This document shows, one piece after another, positions 45,614-54,851 of a stretch of DNA of 64,000 bases. Location: the NCBI GenBank assembly GCA_029556615.1, contig JAKQDD010000138.1:1-64000 (forward strand), written 5' to 3'. The translations under genes and the position numbers were made by a program. This DNA comes from Verrucomicrobiota bacterium (lineage in GTDB: Bacteria; Verrucomicrobiota; Verrucomicrobiia; Limisphaerales; J093). The notes beneath the pieces are model-generated. The model was not told the DNA's origin. It ran no database searches and saw only the letters and a list, made by a program, of their open reading frames with translations. Position 1 is the stretch's first letter; every line of letters starts with the position of its first letter.

Positions 45614-47356
45614 ATGAGCTATCAGGTCATAGCGCGGAAGTATCGGCCTCAGCGGTTCGAGGACGTGGTGGGGCAGGACCACGTCACGCGGACCCTATCG
45701 AATGCGATTCAGCAGGGGCGGATAGCGCACGCGTATTTGTTTTGCGGGCCGAGGGGCACAGGCAAGACAACCGTGGCGAGGATCTTCGCGATGTGCCTGA
45801 ACTGCACGGGGGGGCCGCGGGTGGATCCTCCGGCTGAGGATCCCAAGTGCGTTGAGATCGCCGAGAGCCGGGCGATTGATGTGATCGAAATTGACGGAGC
45901 GAGCAACAACGGTGTCGAGCAAGTCCGGGACTTGCGGCAGACCGTGCGCTACGCGCCGGCTTCCTCGCGGTACAAGATCTACATCATCGACGAAGTCCAC
46001 ATGCTGACGACAGCGGCATTCAACGCGCTGTTGAAGACGCTCGAGGAACCGCCGGAGCATGTGAAGTTCCTGTTTGCGACGACCGACCCCGAGAAGGTGC
46101 TCCCGACGATCCTCTCCCGGTGTCAGCGATTTGACTTCCGGCGGATCCCCGCCCCGCTGATCGTGAAGCATCTGGGCATGATTGCGGAGCGCGAGCAGAT
46201 CACGGTGGATGGTGCGGCGTTGCAGGCGATCGCGCGGGGCGCGGACGGCGGCATGCGCGATGCGGAGTCGGCACTCGACCAACTGATCAGTTTCTGCGGG
46301 ACGAAAATTGTCGAGGAGGATGTGTTGTCGATGTTCGGCCTGGCGGCGGGGACGCGGGTGGCGGCGCTGGCCAACGCGATTCTGTCCGGCGAAGCCCTGG
46401 TGGCGCTGCGGGAACTCGATGGGCTGGCTCAGGCCGGTAAGGACCTGGGGCGGCTGACGACGGACTTGCTGCATCACTTTCGGAATCTGCTGGTCTTCCG
46501 CGTATCGGGGGGCGACCGACAGTTGCTCGAGGTTACCGAGGCCGAGGCGGGCGCGCTCGAGGCCGAGGCCTCGCGAGTCGAGGTCGAGTCGCTCACCCGG
46601 ATCCTGGAGGTCCTGACCGAGGCCGAGGGTCGATTGGGGCATGCGATTTCGAAGAAGATCCTGCTCGAGGTGACGGTGCTGCGGGCCATCGAGGCGCGGG
46701 CGGCGGTGAACCTTCAGACCCTGATCGAGACCCTCGGGCAACTGCGGGATGCGGACGACGCCGGGTCCGCTGGACAGCCTGCCGTTGCGTCAGCGACCGG
46801 AGTGTCTCCCGCACCGGGACCCACGGTTGCCCCGCGTGGTTTGGCTCGGTCGGACGCTGCTCCGGAGGACACGCCAGTGGCCGGCATGTCGGAAGGGGCG
46901 GCGGCGGGTGCGGTTGCGGCGAAGGAGACCGCGCCCGATCCCCTGGCATCGCTTTGGGCGCGGTTGCTCGAGGCGGTGGGCCGGGCGAGGCCCTTGATCC
47001 AGCAGGCGCTCCGGCCCGGCTTTCCGGTCTCGCTCGATGGCAATCGCCTGGTCATTGGTTTCGACCCGGGCGCAGCGGAATCGATGGGGACGTTGGACAA
47101 CTCGCGGACGCAGGCCTTTTTGCGGACGAAGCTCGAGGAGTTGGGTGTCACGGGGGCGCAGGTGGGCTTTGTCGTGACGGAGCGGCCTGGGAGAGCCATG
47201 GCGATTCCGGCGGAGCCGGTGGCGGCGAAGGGCGATGCTCCGGCGCCGGCGAGACCGGGGTCGCCCGAGGCGTCGTTGTCGGACTTCAAGAACGATCCGG
47301 CGATTCGCGAAGCGGTTGAGGTTTTTCGGGCGCAGCAGGCGGAGGTCCGGGGCTGA
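45614..47356 (+). CDS. dnaX: DNA polymerase III subunits gamma/tau
   Basis: A 580-residue clamp-loader ATPase. Walker A GPRGTGKT is at 45-52, the IDEVHML Walker B and LSRCQRFDF sensor region follow, and residues about 370-580 are the tau-like extension rich in Ala and Pro. The zinc module normally holds four Cys after the Walker A helix; here only CLNC (Cys64) and PKC (Cys79) remain in that register, with the middle pair replaced by Pro/Asp/Glu-rich sequence. Start ATG at 45614 gives the standard MSYQVIARKYRP. First protein gene of dnaX-ybaB-recR. Confidence 0.96.
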   Translation: MSYQVIARKYRPQRFEDVVGQDHVTRTLSNAIQQGRIAHAYLFCGPRGTGKTTVARIFAMCLNCTGGPRVDPPAEDPKCVEIAESRAIDVIEIDGASNNGVEQVRDLRQTVRYAPASSRYKIYIIDEVHMLTTAAFNALLKTLEEPPEHVKFLFATTDPEKVLPTILSRCQRFDFRRIPAPLIVKHLGMIAEREQITVDGAALQAIARGADGGMRDAESALDQLISFCGTKIVEEDVLSMFGLAAGTRVAALANAILSGEALVALRELDGLAQAGKDLGRLTTDLLHHFRNLLVFRVSGGDRQLLEVTEAEAGALEAEASRVEVESLTRILEVLTEAEGRLGHAISKKILLEVTVLRAIEARAAVNLQTLIETLGQLRDADDAGSAGQPAVASATGVSPAPGPTVAPRGLARSDAAPEDTPVAGMSEGAAAGAVAAKETAPDPLASLWARLLEAVGRARPLIQQALRPGFPVSLDGNRLVIGFDPGAAESMGTLDNSRTQAFLRTKLEELGVTGAQVGFVVTERPGRAMAIPAEPVAAKGDAPAPARPGSPEASLSDFKNDPAIREAVEVFRAQQAEVRG

Positions 47357-47389
47357 GCACCGCCGCGGCGGGTTTGAGAGAAAGGTGAC

Positions 47390-47701
47390 ATGTCGAGCAT
47401 TGGCAAATTGATGAAGCAGGCGTCGCGAATCCAGCGACAGATGGAGGAGACGCAGCAGCAGTTGGCATTGCGGACGGTGGAAGCCAGCAGCGGGGGCGGG
47501 GCAGTCAAGGTGGTGGCCCGCTGCGACGGTTCGGTGGCGTCCCTTCGGATCGATCCCCAGGCGGTGAACCCGGCGGAGACGGCTCTGTTGGAGGACCTGG
47601 TGTTGTCGGCCGTCAATACGGCCCTGACGCAGGCCCGGGAGACGGCTTCGGCGGAGATGGCCAAGCTCACGGGAGGAATGAACTTCCCGGGGTTGGGCTG
47701 A
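47390..47701 (+). CDS. ybaB: YbaB/EbfC-family nucleoid-associated protein
   Basis: A 103-residue DNA-binding protein. It has the N-terminal helix KLMKQASRIQRQMEETQQQL, the VEASSGGGAVKV strand and the C-terminal helix ending LTGGMNFPGL, all typical of YbaB. These dimers bind DNA and coat the nucleoid. It lies 33 bp after dnaX and 28 bp before recR, the widely conserved order. AGAAAGG upstream serves as ribosome-binding site. Confidence 0.95.
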   Translation: MSSIGKLMKQASRIQRQMEETQQQLALRTVEASSGGGAVKVVARCDGSVASLRIDPQAVNPAETALLEDLVLSAVNTALTQARETASAEMAKLTGGMNFPGLG

Positions 47702-47729
47702 CGGGGCTGCGGTCAACGGCGGGCGAGTC

Positions 47730-48335
47730 ATGGCGTTGTTGCCGGGACCTTTGGCGGAGTTAATGGCCGCGCTGGGGACGCTGCCTGGCGTAGGGCCGCG
47801 AACGGCTGAGCGGCTTGCGTTGCACTTGGTCCAGGCGGACCTGCAGCGCGTGCGGGACCTGGCGCAGGCGCTGGTGACCGCCCGGGAGCGGGTGCGCGGG
47901 TGCGAGCGCTGTGGCGCCTTGACGGAGTGCCAACCCTGTCTGTTCTGTGCCGACGCGGGGCGAGACGGCGGCGTGTTATGCGTGGTCGAGCGTCCGGTGG
48001 ACGTGCTGTTGGTCGAGAAGGCAGGGGGGTTTCGGGGCCGTTATCACGTTCTGGGGGGGCGGTTATCACCGATGGACGGCATTGGGCCCGAGGACCTCAA
48101 CATCGCGGCGCTCGAGGGGCGGGTGGGATCGGAATCGGTGCGGGAGGTGATTCTGGCGCTGCCCACCGACGTGGAGGGGGATGCAACGAGCCATTACCTC
48201 GCGGCTCGCTTGGCGGGGCGGGGAGCGGTCGTGACGCGGCTGGCGCACGGCTTGCCCGCAGGGACCAGTCTCGATTTTGCCGACGAACTCACACTCAGCC
48301 GGGCCATCGAGGGACGCCATCCCTTTCGGGAATGA
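47730..48335 (+). CDS. recR: Recombination mediator RecR
   Basis: A 201-residue protein acting with RecO and RecF to load RecA on gaps. The helix-hairpin-helix LPGVGPRTAERLALHL is at 18-33, the zinc finger uses Cys58, Cys61, Cys70 and Cys73, and the Toprim domain contains LLVEKAGG-type and VILALPTDVEGDATSHY motifs, with a C-terminal ATP-binding-like LAHGLPAG. Length is normal. It is the last gene of the dnaX block. Confidence 0.96.
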   Translation: MALLPGPLAELMAALGTLPGVGPRTAERLALHLVQADLQRVRDLAQALVTARERVRGCERCGALTECQPCLFCADAGRDGGVLCVVERPVDVLLVEKAGGFRGRYHVLGGRLSPMDGIGPEDLNIAALEGRVGSESVREVILALPTDVEGDATSHYLAARLAGRGAVVTRLAHGLPAGTSLDFADELTLSRAIEGRHPFRE

Positions 48336-48392
48336 GGCGGCCGTGGGTTTTGCCGGGGCACACGGTGTGGGGAGAAACAGTTCATTTCACCG

Positions 48393-49034
48393 ATGAATGA
48401 TGCTTGCGAGGACGTGCGTTCCGGCCCGGAGCCGCGTGTGGTTGTGTTTGATCTGGGCAAGGTATTGCTGGACTTCGACTACGGGATTGCGGTCCGGCGG
48501 CTGCTGCCGCGGATGCGGTTGTCACTCGATCAATTGCAGGGTTACCTCACGGAGGGGTCGGTGCTGGGCGAGTACGAGAGCGGGCAATTGACCACGGCGG
48601 AGTTTTTCGAGCGCGCCCGGGTGTTGACGGGCTATGACGGGTCGATGGATTCGTTCGACGAGGCGTTTGCCGACATCTTCAGCGAGATTCCGCCGATGGT
48701 GGCGCTGCAGGCCGGGTTGAGGAAGGGCGGATGGCGCACCTACATTCTCTCAAACACGAATGAGCTGGCGATCCGGCACATCCGGCGGCGGTTTCCGTTC
48801 TTCGCCGGCTTTGACGGCTACGTGTTGTCGTACGAGCATCAGGCGCTCAAGCCGGGGCCGCGACTGTACGAGGTGACGGAGGGTATGACGGGGTGCCGGG
48901 GAAGCGAGTTGTTCTATTTGGACGACAGGCCGGAGAACGTCGCGGCGGCGCGTGCGCGGGGCTGGCAGGCGGTGGTCCACGAGAGCTATGAAGCTTCGCG
49001 GGCTGCAGCGCGGGCTGCGGGGCTGCCGGTGTGA
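48393..49034 (+). CDS. HAD-superfamily phosphatase (YihX-like)
   Basis: A 213-residue haloacid dehalogenase-like hydrolase. Motif I VVFDLGKVLLDFD has Asp20 as nucleophile and Gly where most phosphatases have a second Asp, as in E. coli YihX. Motif II is LSNTNE, Lys of motif III is in ALKPGPRLYE, and motif IV is YLDDRPENVAAA. YihX acts on alpha-D-glucose 1-phosphate; the same substrate here is only inferred. GGGGAGAAAC lies upstream of the ATG. It follows recR by 57 bp and may share its transcript. Repeats B and A follow. Confidence 0.9.
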   Translation: MNDACEDVRSGPEPRVVVFDLGKVLLDFDYGIAVRRLLPRMRLSLDQLQGYLTEGSVLGEYESGQLTTAEFFERARVLTGYDGSMDSFDEAFADIFSEIPPMVALQAGLRKGGWRTYILSNTNELAIRHIRRRFPFFAGFDGYVLSYEHQALKPGPRLYEVTEGMTGCRGSELFYLDDRPENVAAARARGWQAVVHESYEASRAAARAAGLPV

Positions 49035-49050
49035 ATTGCAGGACAGCGCG

Positions 49051-49135
49051 CTAGCGAGGCGCGCCTCAGACCCAGCCAAGTCTGCGATCCCATGGAGCTT
49101 TCCTCCCTTTTCGGACCCTCTCTTCCGCGCCTCCC
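49051..49135 (-). repeat. Repeat module B, copy 4
   Basis: Reverse orientation: CTAGCGAGGCGCGCCTCAGACC at the left, written in full only in part here as CTAGCGAGGCGCGCC, and CCGCGCCTCC at the right. The GGAAGAGAGG stretch next to the outer arm matches copy 3. Confidence 0.75.
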
Positions 49136-49140
49136 CAATG

Positions 49141-49231
49141 TAGAGTCCTCGACGGAAGTTGGGTAGGCCTGGAAGCTGACCGGACCAAACTTGACCTGTT
49201 GACCCCATATCCCAGGAGTCGAGGACTCTAG
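49141..49231 (-). repeat. Palindrome-bounded repeat module A, copy 4
   Basis: Flanked by TAGAGTCCTCGAC and GTCGAGGACTCTAG; core GGTCAACAGGTCAAG on the minus strand. The right end supplies the stop codon of smc. Confidence 0.88.
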
Positions 49232-52200
49232 GGTGCGGGGGCCAGCTCGAGTCGTTCCTCCGGTTTCTCCTCCAAGGTCTTGGAGTCGGGTGCGGGCGTG
49301 GTGTTCTCGGAGGATGCGGCCGGGGCGGCTTCGTCGGCATTGCGGAACTTGACGCTGACGATCTTGCTGACGCCGCGTTCCTGCATGGTGATGCCGTAGA
49401 GGACATCGGCCATGGCGATGGTGCTCTTGCTGTGGGTGATGATGACGAACTGGGAGTGCGCGAGGAATCGCTGGAGCATGGTGACGAAGCAGCTGATGTT
49501 CGACTCATCCAGGGGCGCATCCAGCTCATCGAGGACGCAGAAGGGGCTTGGCCGGACCTGGTAGATGGCGAACAGGAGGGCGACGGCCGTCATGGTCTGT
49601 TCCCCGCCGGAGAGGAGCGAGATGCTCTGCAGCTGTTTGCCAGGGGGGCGGGCGACGATTTCGATGCCGCTCTCGAGGACGTCTCCTTCGTCGATGAGCT
49701 GCAGGTCGGCCTTGCCGCCCCGGAAGATCTCGACGAAGAGCGCACGGAAGTTCTCGCGGATGAGCCGGAAGGTCTCCGTGAACATCTCGCGGGTCTGGGT
49801 GTTGACCTTGTTGATGACCTCGATGAGGTGGGCGCGGGCCTTGACGAGGTCGTCGTGCTGTGTGGTGAGGAAGGCATGCCGCTGTTCGGTCTCCTCGTAT
49901 TCCTCGATGGCCACGAGGTTGACCGGTCCCATCTCGTCGATCTTCTGCTGGAGGGCGGCGACCTGGCCGGCCACGGCCGTCCAGTCGGTGGCCACGCCGG
50001 CGGTGGCCATTTCCTCCGGGGTCAGCCGGCTGATCTTGGGCGGGCCCTCGGCAGCCAGAGTGATGGTGATGCACTCGCTCCGGACGTCCTCGAGCCGGAT
50101 CTGGTACTTCTGTTGGATGCGGTCGAGGAGGTTCTGCCGCATCATCTGATGCTGGGCGAGTTCGACATCGAGGGCGGCGCGTTGTTCCTGGAGCGCGGTG
50201 AGCTGGCGCCGGCGTGCGCGCAGAGCTTCGTCGCGGGTGGCGATTTCGGCGGCTTCGGTCTGGCGCCGATCGGAGAGTGCTGCGACCTGGGTGTCGAGCT
50301 GGTCGCGCTCGATGCGGAGCTGCTGATTGCGGAGGCGGGACTCGACCATTTCGGCTCGGGCCTGCTCCTGTCGCTGCTGCAAGGTGCTGCAATCGTGAGC
50401 GCGCTGGTCAGCCCGCTGGCGGAGCTCGCGGATGCGGTCCTCGAGGGGTTGCCGACGTTGGAGGAGGGCGGCGTTTCGCTGCTCCTCGGAGGCCGCAGCT
50501 ACCTTGGACTCCGTGACGGCGCCGTTGAGCTGGTCGCGTTGTTGGCGGGCGGACTCGAGGGCGGCGGTTTGGTCGGCGAGGCGTCGCTGGAGGGTTTGCT
50601 CCTCGGTTTCCTGCCGGCTGAGTTCGGCGGCGAGGGCCGTACGGCGTTCGAGCCCTTCCTGTTCCTGGGCGGCGAGGCACTGGACTTCGTAGACGACGGT
50701 GTCGATCTTCTGATGGAGGGATTTGAGGGCGCTTTGGAGCGCGTTGAACTCCCCCTGGCGGGTTGCGACGGCCACCTCCTGGGATCGCAGGTCGCTTTGC
50801 TCCTGCTGCAGGCGGGCCTGGAGGGCGGTCTGCTCGCTTTGCAGGGCGCCCTTATGGACGCTCTGGGCTTGGACCTGCTCCTGGAGGCCGGTCAGCGTGG
50901 ACTGGAGTTCTGCGATCTCGTTCTTGCGCGCGAGGATGGACGATGGGGCGGGTCCGTTGCCATTCGTGCTGCCGCCGGTGAAGACGCCGTGTCGGCTCAG
51001 GATCTCGCCCTTGGGGGTGACGAAGTCCAGGGCGCCGGCAGAAAGGCGCCAGCCTTCGGTGGCGGCGGCGAGGTTGGGCGCGAGTCGTGTCGGCCCGAGG
51101 AGGCCGCCGATCAAGGCGGCCACCGACTCCTCGGCATGGAGGACGGTGAGCGCCGGCAGGCAGCCCAAGCCTCGAAGGCGTTCTTCGATCTCGGGGCTCA
51201 CGGGAGGCTCGGCGGGTGCTGCGGCCTCCCGGCGGAGGGCGAGGGAGGCGATGCTGGCCCGTCCCGTATGGCGGGCGGCGAGATCCTCGAGGATGGCGCG
51301 TGCGGAGTCGGGCGCTTCCGTCAGGACCAACTGGAGGTGCAGTCCGAGGATGGCCTCGATGGCGGGGACATGCTCTGCCGGGACGCGGATGCGATCGGCG
51401 AGGGTGCCGAGGACGTGCTGAGTATTCCTGAGAGCGGCGACGGCACCGGCGCCGTAGCCTTCGTGGCTGGCTTCGAGTTGCTCGAGGACGGTCAAGCGCG
51501 ATCGCAGTGCGGCCTGGCGACGCTGGAGCGCGTCCAGTTCCTGGCCGACGGCATCGAGGTCCTGATGCAGGGCGCGAAGGCGTTGCTGGCACTCCTCGAC
51601 CCCGAGGCGGCGGTTGGCGAGGCTTTGTTGCTCGAGCTCGGACTCCCGGGCGAACTCCGTCAGCCGCGTCTCGAGCCGGGCGCGTTCCTCCTCGAGCTGG
51701 ACTTTTTCGGTCGAGAGCTTCTCGAGCCGGACGGCGTTGCCTTGTTTTTGGAGGTCGAGGGCATTGATTTCGTTTCGGGTGCGGGAGAGCTGCTGGGCGG
51801 AGCCAAGCAACTGGGATTGGCAGCGGCGAGCGGTTTCCTGGGCGGCGGCGAGTTCGGACTCGAGTTGGGCGAGGGACCGGCGCCGTTGATCGAGATCGCG
51901 CTTGAGGGTGGCGAGGTGGGCGGCCGATGCCTCGAGCTGTTCGCTCAACGCCGCGAGCTCCTGTTCAGCGAGGGTCCGCTGCTGGTCGGCCTCGCCCTTC
52001 TCGCGGTGGGCGCGCTGTTCTTCCTCGGCGAGTTCGGCGAGCCGCTGTTCGTTGTGCTGGATCCGGTGCTCGTGGCGTTCCGATTCGTTTTGGAGTTGAA
52101 GATCGCGCTGTCGGGCGGCGCTGATCTCGAGATCGAGATCGGTCAACCGTTGCCGCAGTTGGGCGACGGCGTCCTCGCCGTGGACGACTTCGGCGGTGGA

Positions 52201-52989
52201 TGCCTCCATCTCGGCGCGCAGGTGTTCGACGCGGGACTGGCGCGCGGCGATTTCCTGTTCGAGGAGGTCGAACTGATGGCGGCAGAGTTGTGTTTCGAGG
52301 TATTGGAGTTCGGTTTGGCACTGCTTGAAGCGCCGCGCCTTGCCCGCCTGGCGTTGGAGGGAGATGATCTGGCGTTTGACTTCGCGGATGAGGTCCTCGA
52401 TGCGGAGGAGGTTTTGTTCGGTGATTTCGAGTTTGCGGAGGGCCTCCTTTTTTTGGGCTTTGAACCGGGTGATACCGGCGGCCTCCTCGAACACCATGCG
52501 TCGATCCTCGGGCCGGCTGGAGAGGATCTGGGTGATGTTGCCCTGGGCCATGATGCTGTAGCTCGTCCGACCCACCCCCGTCCCGGCGAACAACTGCTGG
52601 ATGTCCTTGAGCCGGCAAGGGGTTTTGTTGATGAAGTACTCGCTGCCGCCATCGCGGAACACGCGGCGGGTGATCGTGACCTCCTCGAAGGCGAGATCGA
52701 CCCCTGCCGCCCGCAAGTGGTCTTCAGCCACCCCGTCCAGGGTGAGGGAGACCTCGGCGAAGGACATCGAATGTCTGCCGTCGGATCCGGTGAAGATGAC
52801 ATCGGCCATTTCGCCTCCGCGCAGAGCCTTGGCCGACTGCTCCCCAAGGACCCAGCGGATGGCGTCGGCGATGTTGGATTTCCCGCAACCGTTTGGCCCC
52901 ACGATGGCGGTGATTCCCGGCTGGAAAGTCAGGGTTGTCTTATCCGCGAAGGACTTGAAACCCAAGGCCGTAAGACTCTTGAGGTGCAT
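49228..52989 (-). CDS. smc: Chromosome segregation protein SMC
   Basis: A 1253-residue SMC ATPase that shapes and segregates the chromosome with ScpA/ScpB. The head has Walker A GPNGCGKS (31-38); two long coiled coils (rich in Gln, Glu, Arg, Leu) flank a hinge around residues 510-680; the C-terminal head carries LLSGGEQ and CVLDELDAPLD. The last 50 residues form an acidic/Pro/Ala-rich tail (EEKPEERLELAPAP) beyond the normal SMC end. The TAG stop is the first three bases of repeat module A. Length is slightly longer than the usual 1150-1190. scpA/scpB are not in the window. Confidence 0.97.
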   Translation of the reverse strand: MHLKSLTALGFKSFADKTTLTFQPGITAIVGPNGCGKSNIADAIRWVLGEQSAKALRGGEMADVIFTGSDGRHSMSFAEVSLTLDGVAEDHLRAAGVDLAFEEVTITRRVFRDGGSEYFINKTPCRLKDIQQLFAGTGVGRTSYSIMAQGNITQILSSRPEDRRMVFEEAAGITRFKAQKKEALRKLEITEQNLLRIEDLIREVKRQIISLQRQAGKARRFKQCQTELQYLETQLCRHQFDLLEQEIAARQSRVEHLRAEMEASTAEVVHGEDAVAQLRQRLTDLDLEISAARQRDLQLQNESERHEHRIQHNEQRLAELAEEEQRAHREKGEADQQRTLAEQELAALSEQLEASAAHLATLKRDLDQRRRSLAQLESELAAAQETARRCQSQLLGSAQQLSRTRNEINALDLQKQGNAVRLEKLSTEKVQLEEERARLETRLTEFARESELEQQSLANRRLGVEECQQRLRALHQDLDAVGQELDALQRRQAALRSRLTVLEQLEASHEGYGAGAVAALRNTQHVLGTLADRIRVPAEHVPAIEAILGLHLQLVLTEAPDSARAILEDLAARHTGRASIASLALRREAAAPAEPPVSPEIEERLRGLGCLPALTVLHAEESVAALIGGLLGPTRLAPNLAAATEGWRLSAGALDFVTPKGEILSRHGVFTGGSTNGNGPAPSSILARKNEIAELQSTLTGLQEQVQAQSVHKGALQSEQTALQARLQQEQSDLRSQEVAVATRQGEFNALQSALKSLHQKIDTVVYEVQCLAAQEQEGLERRTALAAELSRQETEEQTLQRRLADQTAALESARQQRDQLNGAVTESKVAAASEEQRNAALLQRRQPLEDRIRELRQRADQRAHDCSTLQQRQEQARAEMVESRLRNQQLRIERDQLDTQVAALSDRRQTEAAEIATRDEALRARRRQLTALQEQRAALDVELAQHQMMRQNLLDRIQQKYQIRLEDVRSECITITLAAEGPPKISRLTPEEMATAGVATDWTAVAGQVAALQQKIDEMGPVNLVAIEEYEETEQRHAFLTTQHDDLVKARAHLIEVINKVNTQTREMFTETFRLIRENFRALFVEIFRGGKADLQLIDEGDVLESGIEIVARPPGKQLQSISLLSGGEQTMTAVALLFAIYQVRPSPFCVLDELDAPLDESNISCFVTMLQRFLAHSQFVIITHSKSTIAMADVLYGITMQERGVSKIVSVKFRNADEAAPAASSENTTPAPDSKTLEEKPEERLELAPAP

Positions 52990-53166
52990 TACAGAGCCCT
53001 ACTATCGCCGAAACCGGCCCACTGTAAAGTCAAAACCACAAGATACTGTGGTACAACGGCTGAGAGAGCACTACTAATGGCGAACCTCGGTGATCTCGGA
53101 TCGAATTCTCGAGGACATCAGCATGGCCCCGGAATGCACCATCGCTGTATGGCAACCGGTCGAGGA

Positions 53167-53988
53167 TCAGTGGAGTGTGTCAGATTGTCTCTGGTAGAAC
53201 AACCGGATTTGTCGGAGATGCTCCATGTGGTGTTGGCCGGTATCTCCGTCGAAGCCGAGGATGAGGCATTGGCCTTTCTGGAATCGGCTGAGCAGTCTGA
53301 GGTTGCCGGGCCAGGATTCCGTCATGGCCTCACGGGTGCCGCCGAGTTGGGCGATGAGGTAATCGGCGGTTTCGCGGGTGCTGGCGTAGGTGGGGGTATG
53401 AAGCTGGGTATGGGAGACAAGGAAGCGCTTGCGTCCGTCGGCTGCTGCGCGGGCGAACTGGAGAAAGCCGCGCATATGATCGGGGTTGACTTTGCGCTCG
53501 ACGGGGTTGCCGGCGAAGCCGGCGTAGATCGAGTCAGCCATGATGACGGCGTCGATCCGGGCGAAGATGTCGGGGTTCTCGAGCAACTGGCGGACGCCGC
53601 CGAAGCCAGCGCTGAACGAGGAGACCAGGACATGGCGCACGCGGGGGGGAGGCGCGGTGGGGTCTTGGAGAGTGGTCGCGGTTTCCCGGAGGATGCGCCA
53701 GAAGACGTTGGAATCCTTGAAGCGTTCCTCATAGGCGGCGCTGAGTCCCTGGAGGGTTACATTGGCGAGGACGCCGGGGCAGCGGGCGGTGAGGAAGTTG
53801 GTTTCGACGACGGCAGGGGCGCCGTGGAGGTGGAGCGTCAGGTCGAATGATCCGGAAGCGTCGGGTTGGGCGCCTTGGGGAAGGAAGAGGCGTGCGTCAG
53901 TGAGCGGGATCTGGCGGCCGGGCGGGGAGTCGGCGGCGTGTATCGCGCAAAGGCAGCATGCCACGAGAGCGAGCAGGGGCGGCTTCAC
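53167..53988 (-). CDS. Exported alpha/beta-hydrolase-like protein
   Basis: A 273-residue exported protein with a signal peptide (LLALVACCLCAIHA, cleavage about 19). The fold is suggested by LTLHLHGAP, the nucleophile-elbow-like SSFSAGFGG (Ser126), VIMADSIYAGF with Asp152, and a C-terminal GQHHMEHL that could supply the His. It may be an esterase or peptidase of unknown specificity. Its ATG overlaps the stop of the OmpA-like gene by 4 bp (53985-53988), so the two are translationally coupled. The gene lies downstream of smc's start region with 177 bp between. Confidence 0.75.
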   Translation of the reverse strand: MKPPLLALVACCLCAIHAADSPPGRQIPLTDARLFLPQGAQPDASGSFDLTLHLHGAPAVVETNFLTARCPGVLANVTLQGLSAAYEERFKDSNVFWRILRETATTLQDPTAPPPRVRHVLVSSFSAGFGGVRQLLENPDIFARIDAVIMADSIYAGFAGNPVERKVNPDHMRGFLQFARAAADGRKRFLVSHTQLHTPTYASTRETADYLIAQLGGTREAMTESWPGNLRLLSRFQKGQCLILGFDGDTGQHHMEHLRQIRLFYQRQSDTLH

Positions 53989-54839
53989 GGGGCGGGGGGA
54001 ATGGGTTCCTGGGGAGGGTTGGTCGACGGTTCGTCGTCGGCGGTCGGGGGAGGAGCGTTGGTGGTTGGGGGTGAGTTGGTCGAGGTCGAGGTTGGGGTTG
54101 TGGGGCTTGCGGACGGGGTGACTGCGGGGGGTGGAGCGAGGTCGACGCCAGCGAGTTCGTCGGAAAGGACGACGATGGCGATGCGCCGGTTGTGGGCCCG
54201 GCCCTCGGGGGTTGTGTTATCGGCGATGGGGCGATACTCCCCATAGCCGAGGGCTCCGAGTCGTCGGGGGTCGACCCCGGCTTTTTCGGTGAGGAATCGG
54301 ACAGCAGCGGTGGCGCGGGCCATGGAGAGTTCCCAATTGCTGGCGTAGCGGGAGAGGGCGGAGGCGCGGATGGGGACATTATCGGTGTGTCCGACCACAT
54401 GGATCTGGCGATTGGGGAATTCGCTGAGGATGCCCGCGATTTGCCGGAGGACAGTTTCTCCTTCGGGCTTGAGGGCGGCTTCACCGGAGTCGAAGAGGAT
54501 CCGGTCGAGGATGGTGACGGTGAGTTTGCCCTGGAGCTCGGAGATGGTGACATCCTTTGAGGCGATGGCTTTGCGCATGGCATCTTCCATGGAGGCCTGG
54601 CTGCGGAGGGTTTCTTCGCTTTGGGTTCGGAGGGCGTGCACCTGCGCCATGGCGTTTGTGAGGGCAGACTGGGCGTGGGCGAGTTTCGTTTGTTCCTCCT
54701 GGACGCGTGTCTGCAGCTGTTTGAGTTCGAGGCGGGTCTGGCCGAGTTCGAGTCCGCGGTGCCAGGCGGAGAGGCCGAGGAGTGCGAAGGCGACGCAGGC
54801 GGATAGGGCGATGGCGACGAACCAGGTTTGCTTGGGCAT
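53985..54839 (-). CDS. OmpA/MotB-like envelope protein
   Basis: A 284-residue protein: one N-terminal membrane helix (about 7-25), a coiled coil (about 32-90), an OmpA/MotB peptidoglycan-binding domain (about 105-230, with ILFDSGEAAL, VVGHTDNVPI and LGYGEYRPIADN), and a Pro/Thr/Ser-rich tail of 50 residues. The Asp and Arg for diaminopimelate binding are in the usual places (HTDN and AHNRRI). It would anchor the inner membrane or periplasm to peptidoglycan. It is not a flagellar MotB by context; no motor gene is near. Coupled to the following hydrolase-like gene. Confidence 0.9.
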   Translation of the reverse strand: MPKQTWFVAIALSACVAFALLGLSAWHRGLELGQTRLELKQLQTRVQEEQTKLAHAQSALTNAMAQVHALRTQSEETLRSQASMEDAMRKAIASKDVTISELQGKLTVTILDRILFDSGEAALKPEGETVLRQIAGILSEFPNRQIHVVGHTDNVPIRASALSRYASNWELSMARATAAVRFLTEKAGVDPRRLGALGYGEYRPIADNTTPEGRAHNRRIAIVVLSDELAGVDLAPPPAVTPSASPTTPTSTSTNSPPTTNAPPPTADDEPSTNPPQEPIPPAP

Positions 54840-54851
54840 GGCGGCGTAAGG

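Noticed and set aside
39296-53062. Shared CAACGGCTG string at 39303 and 53053
   Set aside because: Only about 9 bases match exactly; consistent with chance at this scale.
49432-53850. 1472-codon open frame antisense to smc
   Set aside because: Low-complexity Gly/Glu/Leu sequence with no motif; smc on the other strand is certain.
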